Source: Pseudoalteromonas shioyasakiensis (lineage in GTDB: Bacteria > Pseudomonadota > Gammaproteobacteria > Enterobacterales > Alteromonadaceae). Taken from it: a DNA stretch of 64,000 bases. This document shows positions 18,891-27,902 of the stretch, piece after piece. Location of the stretch: the NCBI GenBank assembly GCA_013391845.1, contig CP058414.1:2900501-2964500 (forward strand). The letters are read 5' to 3'. The notes beneath the pieces were generated by a model. The model did not search any database, had not been told where the DNA came from, and worked only from the letters and a program-made list of their open reading frames with translations. Each line of letters opens with the position of its first letter. Positions within the stretch are counted from its first letter, which is position 1. A program made the translations under genes and the position numbers.

Positions 18891-20159
18891 TTGGACGACA
18901 TATCGACTAGTACCCTGTTTATTATATTGGGATTATTGATACTTATTTCTGCTTATTTTTCTGGTTCTGAAACTGGAATTATGTCAATTAACCGTATCCG
19001 CTTGCGACATCTTGCTAAAGAAGATCATCGTGCAGCGAAACGCGTCAGCAAACTGTTAAGTCGCCCTGACAGACTCATTGGTCTGATCTTGATTGGTAAC
19101 AACCTAGTTAATATCGCTGCAGCACAGGTTGCAACGATTATTGGTATTCGCCTATACGGTGACCTCGGTATCGCAATTGCAACTGGTGCACTGACCTTAG
19201 TGGTTTTAATCTTTGCCGAAGTAACACCAAAGACACTTGCAGCGCTTTACCCAGAAAAGGTCGCTTTCCCAAGTTCGATTGTCCTTAAGGGGCTTTTGAA
19301 AATACTTTTCCCATTTGTGGTTATCGTAAACTGGATGACCAATGGCATGCTGCGCTTGTTTGGTATCACAACAGCACAAATTGAAGAGCACAGTTTAAGT
19401 AAAGAAGAATTAAAAACCGTGGTGAACGAATCTGGTGCTCTATTACCAGCTCGCCACCAAAGCATGCTGACTTCAATTTTAGATTTAGAGCAAGTAACTG
19501 TTGAAGATATTATGATCCCACGCAACGAAATTGTTGCTATCGATATCAATGATGACTGGAAACTTATTAGCCGTCAGCTAACTCATGCTCAGCATACTCG
19601 CGTTTTATTATATCGTGACCAAATTGATGATGCTGTTGGCTTTATTCACTCACGTGATGCACTGCGCCTGTTAACTAAAGAACAGTTTGATAAGCCATCA
19701 CTATTACGTGCGGTTCGTGAAATCTACTTTATTCCTGAAGGCACATCACTAAACACACAATTGCTTAAGTTCCAGCAATCAAAAGAGCGTATCGGTTTAG
19801 TTGTTGATGAATATGGCGATATCCAAGGCCTAGTAACACTTGAAGATATTCTCGAAGAAGTTGTTGGTGACTTCACAACAACGCAAACTCGCACGCCAAG
19901 TGAGGAAGTTACAGAGCAAGACGATGGCTCAGTACTTGTAGATGGCGGTGCTAATATTCGCGATTTAAATAAAGAAATGGGTTGGGAGCTCCCGATTGAT
20001 GGCCCGAAAACGCTAAGTGGTTTAATCGTTGAATACTTAGAGGATATCCCAGACTCAAACCTAAGTTTACGTATTGCCGGATACCCTATTGAAGTGATCG
20101 AGATAAAAGAAAACATGGTGAAGTTAGTTAAAGTTATTCCAAGCAAACGCACGGAGTAA
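18891..20159 (+). CDS. CNNM/CorB-type CBS-domain transport protein (YfjD-like)
   Basis: HlyC/CorC-family membrane protein of 422 residues. It has a DUF21/CNNM membrane domain (about 5-185; SAYFSGSETGIMSINRIRL, IGNNLVNIAAAQ), a CBS pair (about 205-335; VEDIMIPRNEIVAID, LVVDEYGDIQGLVTLEDILE) and a CorC_HlyC domain (about 345-420). Related proteins move or sense Mg2+/Co2+. The start is a TTG: AAGGA lies eight bases upstream and no in-frame ATG fits. Downstream of ypjD, matching the E. coli ypjD-yfjD order. Confidence 0.93.
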   Translation: MDDISTSTLFIILGLLILISAYFSGSETGIMSINRIRLRHLAKEDHRAAKRVSKLLSRPDRLIGLILIGNNLVNIAAAQVATIIGIRLYGDLGIAIATGALTLVVLIFAEVTPKTLAALYPEKVAFPSSIVLKGLLKILFPFVVIVNWMTNGMLRLFGITTAQIEEHSLSKEELKTVVNESGALLPARHQSMLTSILDLEQVTVEDIMIPRNEIVAIDINDDWKLISRQLTHAQHTRVLLYRDQIDDAVGFIHSRDALRLLTKEQFDKPSLLRAVREIYFIPEGTSLNTQLLKFQQSKERIGLVVDEYGDIQGLVTLEDILEEVVGDFTTTQTRTPSEEVTEQDDGSVLVDGGANIRDLNKEMGWELPIDGPKTLSGLIVEYLEDIPDSNLSLRIAGYPIEVIEIKENMVKLVKVIPSKRTE

Positions 20160-20174
20160 CGTTCGACTCACCCC

Positions 20175-20205
20175 AAAAAAGGAGTAGCTTGCTACTCCTT
20201 TTTTG
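20175..20205 (+). terminator. Intrinsic terminator after the CorB-type gene
   Basis: A 7-bp stem GGAGTAG / CTACTCC (loop CTTG) is followed by TTTTTT and preceded by AAAAAA. Confidence 0.88.
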
Positions 20206-20322
20206 TTAGTTATAACTGAAACGCCTCAGAAAATTCACATTTTCCCAGCAGACCCCACACCGTAAAGCAATTCCTCTACTATTATTTTCTTTAAATACTC
20301 TGTTGTATAACAAGGAAAAATA

Positions 20323-21162
20323 ATGGACGAAATATCAATCGAGAAAATCTACAACCAAGCTATAGAGTTGCTAATGCTCTACGGGCCAAAGTTTATTCTA
20401 GCAATACTGGTTTTAATCATTGGTTGGTGGTTAATTGGTAGAGTTGCCAACATGGCTGAAAAATCAATGAATAAGGTCAAATTCGAAGTTGGTTTGACGC
20501 ACTTTTTAGTCTCCTTCATTTCTGTCATTTTAAAGGTACTACTGCTGATATCTGTTGCCTCGATGATTGGTATCGAAACAACCTCATTTATTGCAATGCT
20601 CGGAGCAGCCGGTTTAGCCGTAGGTATGGCACTGCAAGGCAGTCTAGCGAATTTTGCAGGTGGAGTGCTTATCCTATTCTTCAAGCCTTTTAAAGTAGGT
20701 GATGTTATTGAAGCCCAAGGCTACATGGGGAAAGTAGTAGAAATTCAAATTTTTGTCACTGTTTTACTTACCTACGATAATGAAAAAATCATTATTCCAA
20801 ATGGCACGCTATCGAATGGCTGTGTTAAGAATAAGTTTGCAGAGCCAACACACCGCGTTGCAATCGAGTTTGGTATTAGCTATGGCGATGACGTTCATAA
20901 AGCCCGTGACGTGCTTATGAGCGTTCTGGATGACTATGATCTGGTATTAAAAGATATAGAAGATAAAAAACCAACAGTGCATGTTAGCCAGCACGGTGAA
21001 AGTCATATCGGCATGTTAGTGTGGGCTTGGGTTGAATCGGATAACTACTGGCCTGTGTACTTTGGTTTGTATGAACGAGTCAAAATTGCCTTTGATGCTG
21101 CTGATATCACTATTCCATTCCCACAGCGAGATGTTCATATTCACCAATTCCCTGGTAAATAA
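20323..21162 (+). CDS. Small-conductance mechanosensitive channel (MscS family)
   Basis: MscS-type channel of 279 residues that releases solutes on hypo-osmotic shock. Three membrane segments are visible, at about residues 20-45, 58-82 and the pore helix TM3 (SFIAMLGAAGLAVGMALQGS, LANFAGGVLILFF). The beta domain follows with FKVGDVIEAQGYMGKVVEIQ and IIPNGTLSNG. The length matches E. coli MscS (286), and it is probably the orthologue, though Alteromonadales often carry several paralogues. Monocistronic with its own terminator. Confidence 0.93.
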   Translation: MDEISIEKIYNQAIELLMLYGPKFILAILVLIIGWWLIGRVANMAEKSMNKVKFEVGLTHFLVSFISVILKVLLLISVASMIGIETTSFIAMLGAAGLAVGMALQGSLANFAGGVLILFFKPFKVGDVIEAQGYMGKVVEIQIFVTVLLTYDNEKIIIPNGTLSNGCVKNKFAEPTHRVAIEFGISYGDDVHKARDVLMSVLDDYDLVLKDIEDKKPTVHVSQHGESHIGMLVWAWVESDNYWPVYFGLYERVKIAFDAADITIPFPQRDVHIHQFPGK

Positions 21163-21167
21163 TTTAC

Positions 21168-21188
21168 AAGGCGAGGTCAACTCGCCTT
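21168..21188. terminator. Hairpin between mscS and the FAN1-like gene
   Basis: An 8-bp inverted repeat AAGGCGAG / CTCGCCTT with a 5-base loop separates the two convergent genes and overlaps the last codons of the minus-strand gene. Confidence 0.7.
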
Positions 21189-23351
21189 ATTTGATTGTGC
21201 TTGTTGAATTCGTATCAATAACTCTGCCGTAGCAGTTGCATCGGCTAATGCTCTATGATGATTCGTTAAGTTCAATTCAAAGTGTGTCGCTAAGTTACCA
21301 AGTGAATAAGACTTTAGCTTTGGAAATGTCTTTCGTGATTCAACTACTGTACATAGCTTAGGCATTTTAAAACCTTGCCCGAGTGCAGCGTATTCCTTGC
21401 GAATAAATCCGTAATCAAAATTCACATTGTGAGCAACAAATACACTGCCTTTTAACAGGGCACGCAACGTGTCGGCTATGTCCTCAAAGCGAGGAGCATC
21501 ACGTACCATTGCCGCGTTAATTCCTGTTAATTTGGTAATAAAGGCAGGAATACTTCGTTCGGGATTGATTAAACTCGCCCACTGCTTAATAACTTCGCCA
21601 GCTTGTAACTGCACAACCGCAATTTCAGTGATTTTATTATTCCCTTGTACGCCGCCAGTGGTTTCTATATCGACCACACTATAAATGCGATTTGGATCAT
21701 TAAACCAGCTCACCTTAACGATATTTACTTCAAAGCCGTGTTGTTTTAAGACATCAATACTGACAAGTTGGTTGCGTCTTAGTTTGTCGCCCGGAGCTTT
21801 AACTTCTTCAAATGTGAGCTTATGCTCTTTTAAAACCATTAAATCTGGGTAACCATCTTTAAGCTGCTTAAAGGTTTTTGTCATTTGCAATAAATGCGCT
21901 TTTAAACTAGCTAGACTGCTGTGTTTTATCAACATTTTTAGTGGCTCTAAAATATCGCTATGCCACATAAAAACACCATTGGCTATTTCGTAGTACTGTC
22001 CTGCGTTTTTACAAACATATTTATACAACGCTTCATTACTAGTGAAATTTGCAAGCTTTTGCTCAATTTGTGTATGCTGCGATGTGTAAAAGCAATCAGC
22101 AAGTAGTACTTGTGGATAAAGATCAAATTCATTACACGGCGGGTACGGTGTCTCGATAAAGAGCTCTTGCCAAAATGTTAGGGTAAAAAGACTTAACCAA
22201 AGATTATTCTCGGTAAAAAACACAGTGTTACCGAGCTGTTGATAATACTCGCATACTCCTTGCTCTACATCACCACGGTAAATGTCATCAACCTCTATTT
22301 GATGCTCTGTATCAATTAACATTTGTGTTAAGCGTGAACGTTGCTGCTTATTATATTTACGCTGTAGAAAGTCTTCGGCGAAATACAAAATGCTATCATC
22401 AAGCGGGTTTTGGATAATATTTTCAAGCTTATGCTCAACCCAGCTTTTGTCTCCTAGCTTGTAACGCTGGCGAATTGCCAGCTCTTGCGCTTCACTACTG
22501 CCCTCACAATGCTCTAGTAACTCAAATGCAAAACCTAAGTCATGATCTTTAAGCTGCTTATATAAGCGGATCAGTAACTTGTTTTTGATGCTCTGGGCTA
22601 ATTCATCTTCACAGTTAATAGCTAAAAGTGCTTGAGCTAAGGTTTGGTACTGTGTTTCTGATTGGCTTTGCTTAAGCTGCATACGCAACTGGTTTAATTG
22701 ATAATGCGATTGTGCCTCGGCTAAGGTTTTAAAACGCGATAAGCTGTCGCTGACATCACCACGTACTTTTGCAATTCCTAAGTCACGCATTACAAAGCGA
22801 TTTTGATGGTTTATATCGCCTTGACTTAGTCGGCCGCTATGTAAAAACTCAAAGTATTCATAATACTGGCTTCGGCTATTGACCACGAACTGACTAAATA
22901 AAGCGTCTAAATCACTGTGGTTGCGGTCAATATACTGTTTACAAAGTTGAATTAAGCTATGTTTGCTGGCTGATTTTTTATAATCAGGTTGTGTCGTCAT
23001 TAACTCATCGTTTGCTAATAAGGTTAATAAAGTTGGCTTTGTTAAATGCTCAAGCAGCAAATCTAATTCATCATGACTTGGATGTGCCACCAGCCCCTGT
23101 TGCTTTAGCTTAAAAATAGCCCCATGTAGATTAGGGATTTCTTCATAATTTAACGATGACAGTGCCACGATTTTTGGTTTACGGGAATAAATACGCAGCA
23201 AAGTACACAAACTTTGCTCATCAAGTAGGGTGAGTTTTTCAAGAAATTGCATTTGCTCAGCTAAGAGTAAATGCGTGCACTGAGATCGAATAAACTCAGC
23301 GAGCTCAAAGAAATGACTTAAATAATATTTTGCTGGTAATTGTGTTTTCAT
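21177..23351 (-). CDS. FAN1-like VRR-NUC nuclease fused to a DEDDh 3'-5' exonuclease
   Basis: A 724-residue two-nuclease protein. Residues about 1-550 look like bacterial FAN1: KYYLSHFFELAEFI and RIYSRKPKIVALSSLNYEEI at the N-terminus, a long helical middle, and a VRR-NUC domain with GYPDLMVL (Asp about 503) and FEEVKAPGDKLRRNQ (Glu516, Lys518). Residues about 555-724 form an epsilon-like DEDDh exonuclease: VVDIETTGG (Asp561, Glu563), NFDYGF (Asp646) and HRALADA (His699, Asp704), so both active sites appear intact. FAN1 enzymes unhook interstrand crosslinks; an attached proofreading-type exonuclease would trim 3' ends. The ATG at 23351 follows AGGT; a GTG at 23366 is less likely. Domain calls are strong; the fused role is inferred. 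Confidence 0.85.
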   Translation of the reverse strand: MKTQLPAKYYLSHFFELAEFIRSQCTHLLLAEQMQFLEKLTLLDEQSLCTLLRIYSRKPKIVALSSLNYEEIPNLHGAIFKLKQQGLVAHPSHDELDLLLEHLTKPTLLTLLANDELMTTQPDYKKSASKHSLIQLCKQYIDRNHSDLDALFSQFVVNSRSQYYEYFEFLHSGRLSQGDINHQNRFVMRDLGIAKVRGDVSDSLSRFKTLAEAQSHYQLNQLRMQLKQSQSETQYQTLAQALLAINCEDELAQSIKNKLLIRLYKQLKDHDLGFAFELLEHCEGSSEAQELAIRQRYKLGDKSWVEHKLENIIQNPLDDSILYFAEDFLQRKYNKQQRSRLTQMLIDTEHQIEVDDIYRGDVEQGVCEYYQQLGNTVFFTENNLWLSLFTLTFWQELFIETPYPPCNEFDLYPQVLLADCFYTSQHTQIEQKLANFTSNEALYKYVCKNAGQYYEIANGVFMWHSDILEPLKMLIKHSSLASLKAHLLQMTKTFKQLKDGYPDLMVLKEHKLTFEEVKAPGDKLRRNQLVSIDVLKQHGFEVNIVKVSWFNDPNRIYSVVDIETTGGVQGNNKITEIAVVQLQAGEVIKQWASLINPERSIPAFITKLTGINAAMVRDAPRFEDIADTLRALLKGSVFVAHNVNFDYGFIRKEYAALGQGFKMPKLCTVVESRKTFPKLKSYSLGNLATHFELNLTNHHRALADATATAELLIRIQQAQSNKAS

Positions 23352-23417
23352 AGCCAAACCTGACACTGTATATAAATACAGTATCAGGTATTAGTAAACT
23401 GATTTCAATGTTTGAGG

Positions 23418-23606
23418 CTATTTAACTTTTAAAATACCTACAATCGCGCAAATTGCACCGCCTACCATACCGAGCCAAGCCTCAATCGGTGTATCACCAC
23501 TAAAAGTTCGGCTAATTTGTGCACTTGCAGAGTCATAAACGTTATATCCCCATACTGCGAGCGCTACACCAATAACGATTAAAGCAATACCTATAATTTT
23601 TCCCAT
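23418..23606 (-). CDS. Small membrane protein, DUF3185-like
   Basis: A 62-residue protein with two hydrophobic segments (GKIIGIALIVIGVALAVWGYN and AWLGMVGGAICAIVGILKV) linked by a polar stretch (SASAQISRTFSGDTP). It resembles the DUF3185 family of short inner-membrane proteins. The ATG at 23606 has AAGGAA upstream; the longer frame to 23663 would add a lysine-rich leader with no support. The function is unknown. Confidence 0.7.
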   Translation of the reverse strand: MGKIIGIALIVIGVALAVWGYNVYDSASAQISRTFSGDTPIEAWLGMVGGAICAIVGILKVK

Positions 23607-23684
23607 CGTGTTGTTCCTTTTTTGTTGTTTTGATTTCGTGCTGCTATGTTTAGTTTTGCACATATAATAATTAGCTGCAAAACC

Positions 23685-25094
23685 TTAAGAAATAATCAAA
23701 CTAAAGGTTATGTTTTGCTCACTTAACGAAACCTGAAGTTCAGCATCAATTGCTTTACTTAACGCTTTGGCAATGGATAAGCCTAAGCCAAAGTTATCTT
23801 CAGACGTTCTGGCACTATCTTTTTGCCAAAGCGGATCAAATAACTGGCTAATGTCTTCATCTGTTAATGGTACTTTTAATTCGTTAGTAACAGAAAATTG
23901 CAACTTCCCCTTTTTATTAAGCAGCGAACTTACAGTCACTATGCTCTTTTCTGGACTGTATTGTTTAGCGTTATTTACAAGGTTGGTGATGATTGATTCA
24001 AGGGCAAATAAGTTACTTACAATGGCTGGGATATCATCTTGAAACTCAAACTTAACCCATTCTAAATCGCACTTTTCTAAGGTGCGTAAAATAACCTGAT
24101 TTAAATCACATGCATCTTGCTTTGGTAGGGCTTCATCACTGTACTTATGCAGTAGCAATAAGTTCGACACAATGCTCTTTAAACGCTGGCTAATTTTTAG
24201 CACTTCAGGTTTAAAGTCTGCCTCAAACTCTTTTTCATTTGGAAAACGAATCGCCACTTCAGCCATATTTATAAGCTCAGCAATCGGCGTTTTTAACTCA
24301 TGGGCAATATCTGAGGTCAAGCGCTTTTCACGAAAATAGAGCTGGCGGTTTTCTTGAATAAAGGCATTTAAGCTATCAACAATGGGTTGCAGCTCTTTCA
24401 CAGGTTCTTTTATTGTTATCACGGCACTTTTATCTGCGATACTAAGCCGACTTATATCACGGTTTAGTTTATTAAGTGGCGCTAGAGAACTGTCGACCGA
24501 TTTACGCACAAATAATCGAATGAATACGATTACTGACACGGTAGAAACAACAAAAATAACGTCAATTAACCATAAAATAAAATCAACTTTTTCTGATGAA
24601 GCTGCATAAGCCAAAGTAAGCGTGGTGTGATGCGTTTTGCTCACGCCATCAAAAAAATTTCTATGTGAGTGAGAGTCGATTTGCGGCTGGAAACGAGTAT
24701 AAATAATTCGCCCGTCACGACCATCCGGCAGCTCAGTGGTCATTATTTTCGCTTCACCCAGTTTTAATTTTTCAAACTTGAGGTTCTTCAAAGCGAATAA
24801 GTTAAGGCTCTGTGAGCGGGTAAACACCCCATCATCAGTCCACATTTGAAAATATTCAGGCTCAACTTGACCATCAAATTCTGGCATAAAGTCACTAGAA
24901 AAATTAAAAGTTAACCCCTCTTCATCTTCATGAACCAAAGTCATCAGCATACCGGCTTTTGATTTCATGCCACGGTTAAATTCATTATCAATCCAACTAT
25001 CAACGGCTATATCAGTGGCGACTAAAATACTTAAAACTAGCCCAGTTATAGTAATCGATAATGTAGTTACCAACTTACTGCGAATTGACTTCAT
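23685..25094 (-). CDS. Sensor histidine kinase, PmrB/QseC-like
   Basis: Membrane histidine kinase of 469 residues. Two membrane segments (about 10-30 and 172-195) flank a periplasmic sensor region rich in acidic residues (LVHEDEEG, MWTDDG), followed by HAMP, a HisKA box SDIAHELKTPIAEL with phosphoacceptor His265, and a HATPase with NLVNNAKQYSP (N box) and NFGLGLSIAKAL (G box). Its ATG overlaps the stop of the response regulator by one base, so the pair is co-translated. The neighbouring eptA-dgkA operon suggests sensing of envelope stress such as cationic peptides, metal ions or pH; the actual signal is unknown. Confidence 0.92.
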   Translation of the reverse strand: MKSIRSKLVTTLSITITGLVLSILVATDIAVDSWIDNEFNRGMKSKAGMLMTLVHEDEEGLTFNFSSDFMPEFDGQVEPEYFQMWTDDGVFTRSQSLNLFALKNLKFEKLKLGEAKIMTTELPDGRDGRIIYTRFQPQIDSHSHRNFFDGVSKTHHTTLTLAYAASSEKVDFILWLIDVIFVVSTVSVIVFIRLFVRKSVDSSLAPLNKLNRDISRLSIADKSAVITIKEPVKELQPIVDSLNAFIQENRQLYFREKRLTSDIAHELKTPIAELINMAEVAIRFPNEKEFEADFKPEVLKISQRLKSIVSNLLLLHKYSDEALPKQDACDLNQVILRTLEKCDLEWVKFEFQDDIPAIVSNLFALESIITNLVNNAKQYSPEKSIVTVSSLLNKKGKLQFSVTNELKVPLTDEDISQLFDPLWQKDSARTSEDNFGLGLSIAKALSKAIDAELQVSLSEQNITFSLIIS

Positions 25095-25768
25095 TATTTT
25101 CCTTGAATGATATAACCAAAGCCACGCTTAGTTTGAATAGGTAATTCACCGCCTGCCACCCTAACCTTTTTGCGGGCCGATGATAAATGCGCTTCAATGG
25201 AATTTTTTGAGACCAAGTCATACTGCCCAGCTATGTAGCTACTCAACTTTTCTGCAGTGATCACTTTATTTTGATTGCTAAATAAACACTCAACTATTTT
25301 ATATTCGTTAGGTGTTAAGTCGACTGAAGTACCGCCGACTTGTAAGAGTTTTAATTGTAAATTTAAAGCCAAGTTATCAATGCGGATCACATCACTGATT
25401 GTTTTCAGACCACCGCGACGCATTAAATTTAATAACCTTGCATGCAGCTCATCAAACGAAAATGGTTTGGTCAAATAATCATCGGCCCCAGTCAGCAGCC
25501 CCATTACTCTGTCTGCAGGTTCTTGCTTGGCAGATAAAATAAGCACACGCACATCGAGCTGCTTTGCTCTTATGGTTTGTAATAACGTAATGCCATCAAG
25601 ACTGGGTAACATAATGTCGAGTATTACTAATTCGTACTCACCAGACATGGCCATACTCAAACCTTCAGCACCATCGCCGGTTTCATCAATGGTAAAACCT
25701 AAGTTTTCAAGGCCAATTCGTAGACTACGTCTTAATGACACCGAATCTTCTATTATCAACAATTTCAT
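25094..25768 (-). CDS. OmpR-family response regulator, PmrA/QseB-like
   Basis: A 224-residue response regulator with a receiver domain (IIEDS acidic pocket, phospho-acceptor Asp51 in LVILDIMLPSLDG, Lys in LILSAKQEP) and a C-terminal winged-helix DNA-binding domain (TPNEYKIVECLFSNQ, ending TKRGFGYIIQGK). Immediately upstream, between it and the divergent phosphotransferase operon, lie two triplets of CTTAAG-like hexamers at 11-bp spacing, the arrangement bound by PmrA in enterobacteria. It therefore probably regulates itself and the lta-like/eptA/dgkA operon. Confidence 0.93.
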   Translation of the reverse strand: MKLLIIEDSVSLRRSLRIGLENLGFTIDETGDGAEGLSMAMSGEYELVILDIMLPSLDGITLLQTIRAKQLDVRVLILSAKQEPADRVMGLLTGADDYLTKPFSFDELHARLLNLMRRGGLKTISDVIRIDNLALNLQLKLLQVGGTSVDLTPNEYKIVECLFSNQNKVITAEKLSSYIAGQYDLVSKNSIEAHLSSARKKVRVAGGELPIQTKRGFGYIIQGK

Positions 25769-25822
25769 ATGTTACTCATTTAGATAAAAACCACTTTTGT
25801 GTCATTAGGTTACGCTCAAAAC

Positions 25823-25850
25823 CTTAAGATTCCCTTAAGATTTACTTAAG
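25823..25850. promoter_or_regulatory. PmrA-box-like triplet, proximal to the response regulator
   Basis: Three perfect CTTAAG hexamers at 25823-25828, 25834-25839 and 25845-25850, each separated by exactly five bases. The known PmrA box is two such half-sites with a 5-bp spacer. The triplet lies 55-80 bases upstream of the response regulator start. Confidence 0.75.
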
Positions 25851-25869
25851 TTTTTCTAGTTTAGAAAAT

Positions 25870-25897
25870 ATTAAGATTACCATAAGGGTTTCTTAAG
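25870..25897. promoter_or_regulatory. PmrA-box-like triplet, proximal to the phosphotransferase operon
   Basis: ATTAAG (25870-25875), CATAAG (25881-25886) and CTTAAG (25892-25897) again have 5-bp spacers. A TAGTAT hexamer at 25908-25913 could be the -10, which places the last box at the -35 position typical of PmrA-activated promoters. The operon starts at 25944. Confidence 0.7.
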
Positions 25898-25943
25898 TTT
25901 CACTGCCTAGTATTGCCATAGTTTCGATTAAGTAAGTACGACT

Positions 25944-27887
25944 ATGACAGCAAAACTCTCTGTTTTAAAACCTTTGTTCCGTTTTTCATTAATATTAATG
26001 GCAGTTTTTATACTGTCGAGAATAAGCTTGCTAATATGGCAACAGCAAAGGTTAGCTGATGGCGATAGCCTAGCGGTTTTATTTGGCGGCTTAAGGGTAG
26101 ACTTAAGTAGTTTAGGGTACTTATTAGCCCTTGCCGTTTTAATGTTGATAGCTCATGTTCTTTTGCGTAGCAAAACCTCTTTATTGCAACTTATTTTTAC
26201 TCTTTATAGCAGCATAGTCGTTACTTTAATCGTGGTTATTGAAGCTTCTACTCCCGCGTTTATTACCCAGTACGATGTACGACCAAATCGCTTATTCGTC
26301 GAATATCTTGATTACCCCCAAGAAGTATTTTCCATGCTATTACATGGCCACCTGTTCGCTATGATAAGCACCTTAATTATTGCAACGCTAAGCTGTGTGT
26401 TTGCGTATCGTTATATAAATGCAGCATTTAGCAAACAACAAAACGCTAAAACTGTTAGCCAAGTTGTAATACTCGTTACCACTTTATTAGTCTGCTTAAT
26501 TAGCGCACGAGGCACTGTAAGCCACCGCCCTTTAAATCCTGCTTTAGTGTACTTTTCAAGTGACTCGCTGGTTAACTCGCTGGCTTTGAATTCAACGTAC
26601 AGTGTGGCATTTGCTATTAAAAATATGGGCAATGAGAAAAATGCCAGTAGTTTATACGGCAACATGCCACGTAATGAGATTTTACAAACAGTAAAGCAAG
26701 CAGCCTATAAACAAAAGTTTATAACTGAGAATATTCCTACACTTTCAAGCAACACGCCTTTTAACACGGGTAAGAAAAAGAATTTAGTTATCATTTTAGA
26801 AGAAAGCTTAGGTGCACGTTTTGTTGGTGAACTAGGTGGCATTGGTGTGACTCCTGAGCTTGATAAGTTATACAAGCAAGGCTGGGGCTTTAATAACTTA
26901 TACGCAACTGGCACTCGTTCTGTTCGAGGCATTGAAGCGGTAACAACTGGGTTTACTCCGTCTCCTTCACGCTCAGTGGTAAAACTATCAAAATCACAGC
27001 GTAATTTTTTCTCACTAGCTGATGTATTAGCCCGCACAGGCTACACCACTCAGTTTATTTACGGCGGTGAAAGTCATTTCGATAATATGAAAAGCTTTTT
27101 CTTAGGCAATGGCTTTAGCGATATTGTAGATATCAATGACATGCAAAACCCTGAGTTTATTTCGTCATGGGGTGTAAGCGACGAAGACTTGTTCAATCAA
27201 GCTGATAAAGAGCTAAGCGCATTAAATAAAGCAGGCAATCCTTTTTTTAGCCTTGTGTTTACTTCAAGTAACCACGATCCATTCGATATTCCAGAAGGTA
27301 AAGTAACACTACCTGAAGGCCATGACCCAGAAAACCTCAAACGTGATCTAGCAATCAAATATGCAGACTATGCACTAGGTAAATTCATAGCAAAAGCAAA
27401 AACGCAAGATTACTGGCAAGACACAGTATTTTTAGTGGTTGCAGATCATGATGTGCGAGTGTTTGGCTCAGAGCCTGTGCCGCTTAAATCGTTCCATATT
27501 CCTGCCGTGATCCTAAATAGTGGTATGGACGCAAAGCAGGATACTCGCTTAGTCAGTCAAATAGACTTACCTGTCACTTTGTTATCGCTATTAGGCGTAG
27601 ACCAAGCGACACCTATGCTTGGTTATGATTTAACTAAACAATACCCAGTTGAGCGCGCCATGATGCAGTACTACGACAACTTTGCTTACGTTGAAAATGG
27701 TGAGGCAGTGATACTCATGCCAAACCAAAAGGTTAGCTATTGGCACTACGACCCAGCCACTAAAACCCAAGTAGCTATTGATAAGGCCGGCAGCAGCGTT
27801 GAACTTGCCAAAAAAGCTCTGGCTCACGTCTTATTTAGCAATTTAGCTTATACCGAACAGTTGTATCGCTTACCAAATAAATCGTAG
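25944..27887 (+). CDS. LTA-synthase-like phosphotransferase (alkaline phosphatase superfamily)
   Basis: A 647-residue inner-membrane enzyme: about five N-terminal membrane segments (to about residue 185), then a periplasmic sulfatase-fold domain. Visible catalytic features are NLVIILEESLG (metal-binding Glu), the candidate Thr nucleophile in ATGTRSVRGIEA, FIYGGESHFDNM, SSNHDPF and VVADHDVRVFG (Asp/His ligands). Relatives move phosphoglycerol from phosphatidylglycerol (LtaS, OpgB), releasing diacylglycerol. As a Gram-negative protein it would modify glucans, LPS or another envelope glycan rather than make true lipoteichoic acid. It is first in an operon with eptA (15-base gap) and dgkA, under a PmrA-like regulator. 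The acceptor is not known. Confidence 0.85.
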   Translation: MTAKLSVLKPLFRFSLILMAVFILSRISLLIWQQQRLADGDSLAVLFGGLRVDLSSLGYLLALAVLMLIAHVLLRSKTSLLQLIFTLYSSIVVTLIVVIEASTPAFITQYDVRPNRLFVEYLDYPQEVFSMLLHGHLFAMISTLIIATLSCVFAYRYINAAFSKQQNAKTVSQVVILVTTLLVCLISARGTVSHRPLNPALVYFSSDSLVNSLALNSTYSVAFAIKNMGNEKNASSLYGNMPRNEILQTVKQAAYKQKFITENIPTLSSNTPFNTGKKKNLVIILEESLGARFVGELGGIGVTPELDKLYKQGWGFNNLYATGTRSVRGIEAVTTGFTPSPSRSVVKLSKSQRNFFSLADVLARTGYTTQFIYGGESHFDNMKSFFLGNGFSDIVDINDMQNPEFISSWGVSDEDLFNQADKELSALNKAGNPFFSLVFTSSNHDPFDIPEGKVTLPEGHDPENLKRDLAIKYADYALGKFIAKAKTQDYWQDTVFLVVADHDVRVFGSEPVPLKSFHIPAVILNSGMDAKQDTRLVSQIDLPVTLLSLLGVDQATPMLGYDLTKQYPVERAMMQYYDNFAYVENGEAVILMPNQKVSYWHYDPATKTQVAIDKAGSSVELAKKALAHVLFSNLAYTEQLYRLPNKS

Positions 27888-27902
27888 CGATGAGGAATAA
27901 TC

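Noticed and set aside
19724..20152. A 142-residue frame antisense to the CorB-type gene
   Set aside because: It is a serine-rich shadow of a well-supported coding sequence.
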